Shown here: in pieces, positions 1-5,419 of the stretch
Layout: the number at the start of each line of letters is the position of its first letter
Position numbering within the stretch: position 1 is the first letter of the stretch
The notes under the pieces: generated by a model
The model's input: only the letters and a program-made list of their open reading frames with translations
The model's database searches: none
What the model was told of the DNA's origin: nothing
Made by a program: the position numbers and the translations under genes
Source of the DNA: Anaerolineae bacterium
GTDB lineage: Bacteria; Chloroflexota; Anaerolineae; J102
DNA: 8,922 nt
Assembly (NCBI GenBank): GCA_015493675.1
Contig: WGCR01000547.1
Coordinates: 1-8,922, forward strand
Direction of reading: 5' to 3'

Positions 1-8
1 CTCTGCAT

Positions 9-34
9 CCAGCCGGATTCGCAATCCGGCGGGT
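9..34. repeat. REP-like 26-bp hairpin repeat, copy 1
   Basis: A near-perfect hairpin with stem GCCGGATT (12-19), loop CGC (20-22) and stem AATCCGGC (23-30), followed by GGGT. The whole 26-bp block recurs exactly and in the same orientation at 1650-1675, so the two copies bracket coaBC. No T-run follows this copy, so it is a poorer terminator candidate than copy 2. It may lie downstream of a gene that ends left of the window. Its GCCGGAT/ATCCGGC arms resemble enterobacterial REP palindromes in form only. Confidence 0.75.
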
Positions 35-76
35 CAGGTAAAGCCAATGCCTCCTGAAATCCTGTTGAGCCGTTTT

Positions 77-114
77 TCTTTGCCTCTTTTTCCCTTTGCG
101 GCTCCGCCTTTGCG
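77..114. repeat. Pyrimidine-rich tract of CTTTGC words
   Basis: The word CTTTGC occurs three times (78-83, 94-99, 108-113), the last two inside identical CCTTTGCG octamers 14 nt apart. This looks like one arm of a low-complexity word repeat of the kind scattered through this window. I could not find a complementary second arm nearby, so it may be a remnant. No coding potential is evident in 35-129. Confidence 0.4.
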
Positions 115-129
115 TGAGACATTTTCTTA

Positions 130-320
130 CCCGGTCGTAACTGCTAACGTATGCCAGTTGATCGTCTTTTCCCACTCAAACCTGACAGGTTCTCGTAACG
201 TTGGCGGTAGAATGTGCCGTCTTTAGCCAGCAATGAAGCGTGTAAGGCTCTGAATCGTTGCCAAAAGAACCTGTCAGGTTCATTCAAGTGAAAAACGACC
301 TTAGCAGTTACACCCGGTCG
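130..320. mobile_element. MITE-like inverted-repeat element with 8-bp flanking direct repeats
   Basis: The octamer CCCGGTCG occurs at 130-137 and 313-320 as a possible target duplication. Just inside are perfect terminal inverted repeats: GTAACTGCTAA (137-147) and TTAGCAGTTAC (301-311). Further in, AACCTGACAGGTTCT (179-193) is matched by its exact reverse complement at 266-280, and each of these is itself a near palindrome. Between these blocks the arms pair imperfectly, with about 15 extra nt on the left. There is no transposase ORF, so any movement would need a transposase acting in trans. The right end lies 26 nt before the coaBC start codon, so the element or its edge probably carries coaBC's 5' regulatory sequence (inference). 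Confidence 0.6.
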
Positions 321-345
321 GCAAAAACCTTATTGATAAACGCCT

Positions 346-1599
346 ATGAACATTCTCGCAGAAAAACGCATCCTCCTCGGCGTCACCGGCGGCATCGCCG
401 TGTATAAATCGGTCGAAATCGTCTCGCGGCTGGTCAAGGCCCAGGCCGATGTGCGGGTGCTGATGACCGACGCAGCCCAGAAATTCGTCTCGCCCCTGAC
501 CTTCGGGGCCATGAGCAGCCATGCGCCCGTCACCAACCTGTGGCAGCTCTACGAGGGCGAGAAGATCGGGCATGTGACCCTGGCCCACGAGGCTGATCTG
601 TTCATCATTGCGCCCCTCACGGCCAACACGATGGCCCGGCTGGCCCAGGGCATCGCGGATGATCCCATCACCGCCACCGCGCTCAGCACCCGTGCACCCA
701 TGCTCCTGGCCCCGGCCATGGAGACCAACATGTGGGAGCATCCCGCCACCCAGGCCAACCTGGCCCGGCTGAAGGATTGGGGCGCAACCATCGTCGGTCC
801 GGAGGCGGGACGGCTGGCCTCGGGCGCTTCGGGCGTGGGCCGCATGTCGGAGCCCGCGGTCATCGTCGAACACGCCCGCCTGATCCTGGGCCGAACCGGG
901 CCGTTGTCGGGCCTGCGCATCACCATCACCTCGGGCGGCACCCGCGAGTGGGTGGACCCGGTGCGATTTATGGGCAATCGGGCCAGCGGCAAGATGGGCG
1001 TGGCCCTGGCGGAAGTGGCCCGGGACCTGGGCGCGGAGGTGAATCTGGTGTATGGCGCCATGACCGTGCCGCCCCCCATGGGCGTCCATCTCGTATCAGC
1101 CGAGCGGGCCGAGGATATGCTGAATGCGGTGATGGCGCTGCTGCCCGAAACCGACGTCCTCATCTCCGCCGCGGCCATCGCCGACTTCCGGCCGGTGACC
1201 ACTCACGAACGCAAGCTGAAAAAGGGCGTGGGCGAGGAAATCCGCCTGGAGCGCACGCCCGATGTGCTGAAAGCCGTGGGCGAAAAGCGGCGGAAACTGG
1301 GCCTGCCCCGCCTGGTGGTGGGCTTCGCGGCCGAAACCGATGATCTCATCGCCAACGCCCGGGCCAAGATGGAGAAGAAAAATCTGGACATGATCGTGGC
1401 CAACGACGTCACCGCGCCCGACGCGGGCTTTGGCGTGGACACCAACCGGGTGCTGATCCTCACCAGAGATGGCGCGGTGGATCGTCTGCCATTGATGAGC
1501 AAAGAGGACGTGGCCTTCAACATCCTGCACCGCATCCGCGGCCTGCTGGGAACCCCCAGCATCGGCTGGGACCCGGGCGTGGGCAGCGTGTTGTCGTGA
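346..1599 (+). CDS. coaBC: Bifunctional phosphopantothenoylcysteine decarboxylase / phosphopantothenate-cysteine ligase
   Basis: Catalyses two consecutive steps of coenzyme A synthesis in the cytosol: ligation of 4'-phosphopantothenate with cysteine (CoaB), then FMN-dependent decarboxylation to 4'-phosphopantetheine (CoaC). The 417 residues match the usual family length (E. coli Dfp is about 406). CoaC domain, roughly 1-185: flavoprotein start GVTGGIAVYKS, H76 in HVTLA at the E. coli His75 position, a TANT motif, PAMETNMW (123-130) and LASGASGVGRM (157-167). CoaB domain, roughly 187-405: SGGTRE (196-201), GNRASGKMG with N211, AAAIADFRP (275-283), KLKK (290-293) and VGFAAETDDL. In CoaC the usual PxMNxxMW Asn is Glu126, and the usual Cys of the second motif is Ser159. 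I recall similar replacements in other phyla, so this need not mean loss of activity. The ATG has no Shine-Dalgarno sequence. It appears to be transcribed alone. Confidence 0.96.
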   Translation: MNILAEKRILLGVTGGIAVYKSVEIVSRLVKAQADVRVLMTDAAQKFVSPLTFGAMSSHAPVTNLWQLYEGEKIGHVTLAHEADLFIIAPLTANTMARLAQGIADDPITATALSTRAPMLLAPAMETNMWEHPATQANLARLKDWGATIVGPEAGRLASGASGVGRMSEPAVIVEHARLILGRTGPLSGLRITITSGGTREWVDPVRFMGNRASGKMGVALAEVARDLGAEVNLVYGAMTVPPPMGVHLVSAERAEDMLNAVMALLPETDVLISAAAIADFRPVTTHERKLKKGVGEEIRLERTPDVLKAVGEKRRKLGLPRLVVGFAAETDDLIANARAKMEKKNLDMIVANDVTAPDAGFGVDTNRVLILTRDGAVDRLPLMSKEDVAFNILHRIRGLLGTPSIGWDPGVGSVLS

Positions 1600-1637
1600 T
1601 CCCTAACGAAAGCCGGGCGGATTACGAACCGCTCCAG

Positions 1638-1658
1638 AGCCGCCAGCCGCCAGCCGGA
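1638..1658. repeat. Tandem AGCCGCC heptamers leading into REP-like copy 2
   Basis: AGCCGCC occurs at 1638-1644 and 1645-1651, and a third, degenerate unit AGCCGGA at 1652-1658 forms the start of the REP-like hairpin. The short array is one of several 7-nt tandem words in the intergenic DNA of this window. The rest of 1600-1746 shows no gene. Confidence 0.5.
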
Positions 1659-1675
1659 TTCGCAATCCGGCGGGT
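1650..1675. terminator. REP-like 26-bp hairpin repeat, copy 2; candidate coaBC terminator
   Basis: An exact direct copy of 9-34. It has stem GCCGGATT (1653-1660), loop CGC (1661-1663) and stem AATCCGGC (1664-1671), followed here by GGGTTTTGC. It lies about 50 nt past the coaBC stop codon. The 8-bp GC-rich stem with a short downstream T run could end coaBC transcription, but four T residues after three G residues make only a weak intrinsic terminator. As an exact repeat it is better supported as a REP-like element, with termination as an inferred role. Confidence 0.5.
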
Positions 1676-1746
1676 TTTGCCCCCCCAGAAGACCTCGCAT
1701 CTCCAAACCGGGACAAGCAACCGCGACGCCAACACATCTCAACTGT

Positions 1747-1953
1747 TTACTGATTACTGGCTGTACTGAAAAAAACCTTCAACACGGAGGCACAGAGCGC
1801 ACGGAGGAAGAAAGAGGTGAGATTTGGAGAGAAACTTCTCTGTGAACTACCACTATTTTTTCCGTGTCCTCCGTGTCTCCGTGGTGAAATGACCTTTTTG
1901 CAGTGGAGCCATTACTGATTACTGCTTACTGTTTACTGCTTACTGCTCACCGA
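1747..1953. repeat. TTACTGN heptamer array, split by a fold-back element
   Basis: On the right, 1912-1953 is six 7-nt units in register: TTACTGA, TTACTGC, TTACTGT, TTACTGC, TTACTGC and a degenerate TCACCGA. On the left, 1747-1760 has TTACTGA and TTACTGG. The 13-mer TTACTGATTACTG is therefore present at both 1747-1759 and 1912-1924, on either side of the element at 1760-1911. The array reads open in the frame upstream of fabD, but I treat it as non-coding because the fabD family start lies downstream. It resembles the short tandem heptamer repeats known from cyanobacterial genomes in form only. Confidence 0.65.
1760..1911. mobile_element. Fold-back element with CACGGAG words, flanked by 13-bp direct repeats
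   Basis: The outer ends are inverted: GGCTGTACTG (1759-1768) against CAGTGGAGCC (1901-1910), 8 of 10 pairing. Inner arms are TTCAACACGGAG (1778-1789) and CTCCGTGGTGAA (1877-1888), 11 of 12 pairing. The left arm repeats CACGGAG/CACAGAG words and the right arm repeats their complements (TCCGTGTC and similar). A small central hairpin AGAGAA/TTCTCT lies near 1828-1841. The element ends almost exactly at the two copies of TTACTGATTACTG. It contains no convincing ORF. It may be a non-autonomous mobile element or a repeat that grows by recombination, and it would form a strong cruciform or RNA hairpin between coaBC and fabD. Confidence 0.55.
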
Positions 1954-1971
1954 ATGCCACTCATCGAAATC

Positions 1972-1975
1972 GGAG
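1972..1975 (+). promoter_or_regulatory. Ribosome binding site that sets the fabD start
   Basis: GGAG ends 8 nt before ATG 1984. It favours this start over the GTG at 1903 and the ATG at 1954, which would translate the TTACTG heptamer array or its tail and have no such site. Confidence 0.6.
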
Positions 1976-1983
1976 TTAAACCC

Positions 1984-2937
1984 ATGACCCAACCAGTTCT
2001 TCTCTTCCCCGGCCAGGGCTCGCAGGAAGTGGGGATGGGCGCGGACATCGCCGCCCACTCGCCCGCGGCCGCGGCCATCTTCCAGCAGGCCGATGATATT
2101 CTGGGCTTTCTCCTATCCCAACTTTGTTTCGAAGGCCCGGAGGACACCCTGACCGACACCATCAACGTCCAGCCAGCTCTGTTTGTAGCGGGCCTCGCCG
2201 CGCTGCGCGCGGTGGAGGAGCAATTGGAGGCTCCTGTCAAGGCCGCGGCCGCAGCCGGGCACAGCCTGGGCGAGTACACTGCGCTGGTAGCTGCGGGCGC
2301 GCTCAATTTCGAAGATGCGCTGCGCCTGGTGCGAGAACGTGGTCGTCTGATGAAGCTGGCCGGAGAGATCGCGCCCGGCGGCATGGCCGCCATCATCGCC
2401 CTGGACACCGACAAGATCGCCGAGATCTGCCAGCAGGCCAGCGCCGAGAGCGGCGGGCCCGTGGTCATTGCCAACGACAACTGCCCGGGCCAGGTGGTCA
2501 TCTCGGGCGATGAAGGCGCGCTGAACCGGGCCATGGAGCTGGCTACCGAAGCCAAAGCCCGCAAAGTCGTGCGTCTGGCCGTCTCCATCGCCGCGCACAG
2601 CCCGCTGATGGGCGCGGTGCAGGAAGAATTCGCGGCTGCCATCGCCCAGGCCGACATCCGTCCCCCCGACTTCCCCGTCATCGCCAACATCACCGCCCAG
2701 CCCCTCACCGACGTAGACGCCATCCGCCAGGAGCTGGTGGGGCAATTGCAGAACTCGGTGCAATGGACTGAGTCCATGCAGTATCTCATCGACCAGGGCA
2801 ACGAGACTTTCATCGAATTCGGGCCGGGCAAGGTGCTGGCGGGCCTGATGAAACGCATCGACCGACGTTTCCGCCGCATGCCCGCGGTGGTCACATGGGA
2901 AGATGTGGAGAAAGTCGCGGCATTGCTAAATGAATAG
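1984..2937 (+). CDS. fabD: Malonyl-CoA:ACP transacylase FabD
   Basis: Transfers malonyl from malonyl-CoA to acyl carrier protein, supplying the extender unit for type II fatty acid synthesis in the cytosol. The open frame begins at 1903, but I choose ATG 1984 (317 residues) because the family start (TQPVLLFPGQGSQ) follows at once, a GGAG lies 8 nt upstream, and residues before it come from the heptamer repeat. Seen: oxyanion-loop GQGSQ (10-14), nucleophile elbow GHSLGEY with Ser94, the conserved arginine region RERGRLMK, catalytic His205 in SIAAHSPLM, and the C-terminal FIEFGPGKVLAGLMKR. The length matches the usual size of about 310 residues. fabG follows 400 nt downstream on the same strand, but fold-back repeats between them make separate transcription likely. 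acpP and fabF/fabH are not in the window. Confidence 0.96.
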   Translation: MTQPVLLFPGQGSQEVGMGADIAAHSPAAAAIFQQADDILGFLLSQLCFEGPEDTLTDTINVQPALFVAGLAALRAVEEQLEAPVKAAAAAGHSLGEYTALVAAGALNFEDALRLVRERGRLMKLAGEIAPGGMAAIIALDTDKIAEICQQASAESGGPVVIANDNCPGQVVISGDEGALNRAMELATEAKARKVVRLAVSIAAHSPLMGAVQEEFAAAIAQADIRPPDFPVIANITAQPLTDVDAIRQELVGQLQNSVQWTESMQYLIDQGNETFIEFGPGKVLAGLMKRIDRRFRRMPAVVTWEDVEKVAALLNE

Positions 2938-2991
2938 ACCAGCACGGAAATAGAACGCAGATGACGCAGAAAAAGCTGATCTACAGCGACT

Positions 2992-3044
2992 ATGCAACTT
3001 GCATGTCTGACCGTGAACGATGAACCTGTCAACAGGCGACATGC
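2992..3044. repeat. Small palindromes in the inserted block
   Basis: Three nested or adjacent palindromes: ATGCAA-C-TTGCAT (2992-3004), GCATGTC/GACATGC (3001-3007 with 3038-3044), and CCTGT-CA-ACAGG (3025-3036) inside it. The 10-mer GAACCTGTCA at 3022-3031 also occurs in the element upstream of coaBC (267-276). They could form an RNA hairpin; the function is unknown. Confidence 0.4.
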
Positions 3045-3050
3045 CAAGAC

Positions 3051-3160
3051 CGTAAAACGTCAAGCGTCAAACGTCACACTGCTGCAACGATGTCATGGCT
3101 CATTGCAGGACACGTCTTTGACCATAACGGCCTGACGTTTGACGTTTTACGCATGACGTG
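3051..3160. repeat. ACGTCAA heptamer palindrome nested in the split element
   Basis: The left arm has units ACGTCAA, GCGTCAA, ACGTCAC in 7-nt register (3057-3077), preceded by CGTAAA. The right arm has TGACGTT, TGACGTT, TTACGCA, TGACGTG (3133-3160). The right arm 3133-3151 is the exact complement of CGTAAAACGTCAAACGTCA, which equals the left arm 3051-3076 minus one heptamer. The arms differ by exactly one 7-nt unit, which points to unit gain or loss by slippage. Confidence 0.6.
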
Positions 3161-3320
3161 GGTTGCATAAATGGCCAACGTTGCTTCGTCAGGCGTTTTT
3201 TCGCTGTGGCCTGTATAGTTACAAAATAAAATCAAAACAATCTGTGAAAATCTGCGTGCATCAGAGGTTTCTGCGTTCCATTTTAACGCAACGCGCATCC
3301 CAACACCCCCTCTCACTCCC

Positions 3321-3327
3321 AAAGGAG
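3321..3327 (+). promoter_or_regulatory. Ribosome binding site that sets the fabG start
   Basis: AAAGGAG ends 9 nt before ATG 3337. It supports this start over the in-frame ATG at 3163, whose translation would run through the fold-back repeat. Confidence 0.75.
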
Positions 3328-3336
3328 CACGCATTC

Positions 3337-4089
3337 ATGTTCGATCTCACCGACAAAATCGCCCTCGTCACCGGCGCTTCGCGCGGCATCGGCGCTGAAA
3401 TCGCCCGGCAACTGGCCGCGACCGGCGCCACCGTCATCGTCAACTACCACAGCAGCGAGCAAGCCGCCGCCCAGGTCGTGGCCGATATCGAAGCCGCGGA
3501 CGGCAAAGCCGTCGCCATGCAGGCTGATGTCAGCGACTTCAAGCAGGCGGGCGATATGATCAAGGCCATCAAAAAAGATTTCGGGCGGCTGGACATTCTG
3601 GTGAACAACGCCGGAACCACCCGCGACAACGTCATCGCCCTGATGAAAGAGGACGACTGGGATGTGGTCATTCGCACCAATCTCAAAAGCGCCTGGAACT
3701 GTTCCAAGGCTGCCACCCGACTAATGATGCGCCAGCGTTGGGGCCGGATTATCAATATCTCCAGCGTAGCTGGCGTAACCGGCAACGCCGGACAGAGCAA
3801 CTATGCGGCATCCAAAGCAGGGATGATCGGGCTGGCCAAAAGTCTGTCCAAGGAGATCGGGCCCCGCAACATCACGGTCAATGTCATCGCTCCTGGATTC
3901 ATCCCCACAGATCTCACGAATTATTTACTGGATGACGACTCGGTGAAAGCAAGCATCATCGAACACACATCGGTGCGACGACTGGGCCGCCCCGAAGATG
4001 TAGCGGCGCTGGCCGTTTATCTGGCTTCGGATGAGGCCAGCTTCGTCACTGGTCAGGTCATCGCGGTGGATGGCGGTTTGGCGCTTTAG
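3337..4089 (+). CDS. fabG: 3-oxoacyl-[ACP] reductase FabG (short-chain dehydrogenase/reductase)
   Basis: NADPH-dependent reduction of 3-oxoacyl-ACP to 3-hydroxyacyl-ACP, the first reductive step of each fatty acid elongation cycle. The 250-residue product is a classical SDR. Seen: cofactor-binding TGASRGIG (12-19), NNAG (90-93), catalytic Ser143, Tyr156 and Lys160 in SSVAGVTGNAGQSNYAASK with the 13-residue Ser-Tyr spacing of FabG, then IAPGFIPTDLT and the C-terminal FVTGQVIAVDGGLAL. The frame is open from 3163, but ATG 3337 is chosen because AAAGGAG sits 9 nt upstream and the upstream codons lie in repeat DNA. SDRs are a large family, so another 3-oxoacyl substrate is possible. The GNAGQSNYAASKAG block and fabD nearby favour FabG. 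The Asp23-family gene starts 27 nt downstream. Confidence 0.93.
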   Translation: MFDLTDKIALVTGASRGIGAEIARQLAATGATVIVNYHSSEQAAAQVVADIEAADGKAVAMQADVSDFKQAGDMIKAIKKDFGRLDILVNNAGTTRDNVIALMKEDDWDVVIRTNLKSAWNCSKAATRLMMRQRWGRIINISSVAGVTGNAGQSNYAASKAGMIGLAKSLSKEIGPRNITVNVIAPGFIPTDLTNYLLDDDSVKASIIEHTSVRRLGRPEDVAALAVYLASDEASFVTGQVIAVDGGLAL

Positions 4090-4107
4090 CGCGGAGATGA
4101 GTATACT
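4078..4107 (+). promoter_or_regulatory. Candidate sigma-70-type promoter at the 3' end of fabG
   Basis: TTGGCG (4078-4083) and TATACT (4102-4107) are separated by 18 nt. The -35 overlaps the last codons of fabG. Start of transcription about 7 nt past the -10 would fall near 4114, giving a leader of only about three bases before ATG 4117. No Shine-Dalgarno sequence is correctly spaced for that ATG, since the nearest GGAG (4092-4095) is over 20 nt away. Prediction by eye only. Confidence 0.4.
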
Positions 4108-4116
4108 TTGCTTACT

Positions 4117-4470
4117 ATGACGCAACCAATTTCCGGCAAAATCACCATTGCCCCCCAGGTGCTGACCACCATCGTCGAGCAGACGGCGCTGGATACGAAG
4201 GGTGTGCAGGCGCTGGGGGCGCGCCCGCCGCACATCCGGGACACCGAAGGACGGCGGGCCATTGGCTCGGGCGTCGAAGTCATTGTCAGCGATAACACCG
4301 TCTTTGTGGCGCTAAACGTCGAGGCCGCACCAAACATCAATATGTTGACATTGGCCGAGACCCTGCAACATGATATCGTCCGCAATGTCGAACACATTCT
4401 GGACATGAAAGTCGCCCGAGTCGATGTCTACATTGGTGATGTGACATTCTCCGAAACCGCACAGGATTAG
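4117..4470 (+). CDS. Asp23/Gls24 family protein
   Basis: A small (117-residue) Asp23/Gls24 (DUF322) protein. Family members are alkaline-shock or envelope-associated proteins in Firmicutes, and short versions sit next to nusB in many Gram-positive and related genomes. Their molecular role is unclear. Seen: GKITIAPQVLTTIVEQTALDTKGV at the N-terminus, the central strand GSGVEVIVSDNTVFVALNVEAA, a helix containing LAETLQHDIVRNVEHILDM, and the closing strand ARVDVYIGDVTF, which is the family's order of elements. There is no signal peptide or membrane segment. An alternative TTG start at 4108 would add three residues. I prefer ATG 4117, which may sit at the start of a nearly leaderless mRNA. nusB begins 2 nt after its stop codon, so the two are probably translationally coupled. 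Confidence 0.88.
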   Translation: MTQPISGKITIAPQVLTTIVEQTALDTKGVQALGARPPHIRDTEGRRAIGSGVEVIVSDNTVFVALNVEAAPNINMLTLAETLQHDIVRNVEHILDMKVARVDVYIGDVTFSETAQD

Positions 4471-4472
4471 CC

Positions 4473-4934
4473 ATGCAGCCACAACGTCATCATGCGAGAC
4501 AAACCGCCCTTCAGGTCCTTTATGAGATTGATATCGCAGACCATCCGCCGGGACAGGCGCTGGGCAATCGTCTGCAAACACTGGATCCGCCGCTATCCAC
4601 CAGTACGGCCCGGTTTGTGCAGGAAATCATCGAGGGCGTGATGAATGACCGGGATCATCTGGATGCGGTTATCGGCCACTTTGCGCCGGAATGGCCTGTC
4701 TCACAGATCGCCGTCATCGATCGGAATATCCTGCGCCTGGCCCTGTGGGAGATGAATTTCTCCGACACGCCGGTCAAGGTCATCATCAATGAGGCCGTGG
4801 AGCTGGCCAAGGAGTATGGCGCAGACACCAGCCCTCGTTTTGTCAATGGCGTGCTGGGCGCCGCCACGCGCAAGCAGGACGCGATGAAGGGGTTGCTGGG
4901 GATCACGCTCTCCTCTCCGGCTTCAGGGAGCTGA
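4473..4934 (+). CDS. nusB: Transcription antitermination factor NusB
   Basis: An RNA-binding protein that with NusE (ribosomal protein S10) binds boxA RNA and assembles the antitermination complex on rRNA operons. The 153 residues are a little longer than E. coli NusB (139). Seen: the N-terminal helix ARQTALQVLYEIDI (8-21), the central ARFVQEIIEGV and VIDRNILRLALWEM (81-94), and the family's C-terminal block VKVIINEAVELAKEYGAD (101-118) followed by SPRFVNGVLGA (120-130). About 20 extra residues after ATRKQ are not typical and look unstructured. It begins 2 nt after the Asp23-family stop codon and ends 5 nt before tatB, so it sits inside a compact operon. Confidence 0.94.
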   Translation: MQPQRHHARQTALQVLYEIDIADHPPGQALGNRLQTLDPPLSTSTARFVQEIIEGVMNDRDHLDAVIGHFAPEWPVSQIAVIDRNILRLALWEMNFSDTPVKVIINEAVELAKEYGADTSPRFVNGVLGAATRKQDAMKGLLGITLSSPASGS

Positions 4935-4939
4935 CAGGG

Positions 4940-5419
4940 ATGTTCAATATCGGCATGGGAGAGCTTCTTGTCATCGTCCTGCTGGTGCTGGTTGTCGTGG
5001 GTCCGGAACGCCTGCCCTCCATCATGCGAGAAATCGGGAAATACGCCTACCAGTTGCGCACGCTGGTCAATGAATTGACAGATCAATTTGCCGATGAACT
5101 GCGTCCCATTCAGGAAATTCAGCAACTGGCAGAAGACCTCAATCCCATCAAACAGGTATCCAAAGTGGCAATGGGAGCGGCAGAGCCGTTGCAGCAGGCA
5201 TCACAGCAGGTGAATGACGCCAATCGGCCGTCTGTTGCCAAACCCGAGCTGATGAAACCTGACGCCGGGCCCGACGCCGAGCCCTTGGTGAAACCAACCG
5301 CCGCCTTCCAGACGACGCCTCCCCATCGCGCCGCCAATCCCATGAAAGTCATCAGCCTGGCCCAACAGGCGTCCCGAGATTCGGACGATGACGTCACCTC
5401 CTCTCCTAACGATTCATGA
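4940..5419 (+). CDS. tatB: Twin-arginine translocase subunit TatB (TatA/TatB family)
   Basis: A membrane component of the twin-arginine pathway, which exports folded proteins. With TatC it forms the receptor for RR signal peptides. Seen in 159 residues: a single N-terminal membrane helix (about 7-20, with a polar Glu8), the hinge GPERLP (21-26), an amphipathic helix to about residue 60, then a long Pro/Ala/Gln-rich polar tail. The MFNIGMGELL start and GPERLP hinge resemble TatB more than TatA, and the length also fits TatB. Assignment within the family is not certain, and no separate tatA lies in the window. GGAG at 4927-4930 is 9 nt before the ATG, inside the end of nusB. The TGA stop overlaps the tatC ATG by 4 nt (ATGA). 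Confidence 0.88.
   Translation: MFNIGMGELLVIVLLVLVVVGPERLPSIMREIGKYAYQLRTLVNELTDQFADELRPIQEIQQLAEDLNPIKQVSKVAMGAAEPLQQASQQVNDANRPSVAKPELMKPDAGPDAEPLVKPTAAFQTTPPHRAANPMKVISLAQQASRDSDDDVTSSPNDS

Larger units (their letters stand above)
2948..3284. mobile_element. ACGCAG-word fold-back element, split by about 240 bp of other sequence
   Basis: The two ends are inverted repeats (AAATAGAACGCAGA at 2948-2961, TCTGCGTTCCATTT at 3270-3283; 13 of 14 pair). The left part 2948-2982 is a perfect 35-bp match to the reverse complement of 7798-7832. The right part, about 3222-3284, matches the reverse complement of about 7724-7787 with some eight substitutions. The element at 7725-7832 therefore exists here in opposite orientation with 2983-3221 added in the middle. 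The added block starts with ACAGCGA (2983-2989), has its complement TCGCTGT (3201-3207), and contains the ACGTCAA palindrome. No gene is evident in 2938-3336. It may insulate or terminate between fabD and fabG (inference). Confidence 0.6.

Noticed and set aside
1..345. tRNA, small RNA or riboswitch in the coaBC leader
   Set aside because: No cloverleaf or conserved riboswitch core was seen. The structure there is explained by the REP-like hairpin and the inverted-repeat element.
301..1202. Long - strand frames (262 and 217 codons) opposite coaBC
   Set aside because: They are His/Gly- or Arg/Ser-rich, without family resemblance. They mirror the GC-rich codon pattern of coaBC.
1903..1983. Upstream extension of fabD from GTG 1903
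   Set aside because: The extra 27 residues translate the TTACTG heptamer array and its tail, and the GGAG site fits ATG 1984.
1947..3047. A 366-codon open frame on the - strand opposite fabD
   Set aside because: Composition is Ser/Arg/Ala/Met-rich with no recognisable motif. It is the antisense shadow of fabD, whose catalytic motifs are all intact on the + strand.
1747..3160. CRISPR array from the short tandem repeats
   Set aside because: Units are 7 nt with no unique spacers, and no cas gene is present.
3163..3336. Upstream extension of fabG from ATG 3163
   Set aside because: It would encode fold-back repeat DNA, while ATG 3337 has AAAGGAG at good spacing and the normal SDR N-terminus.
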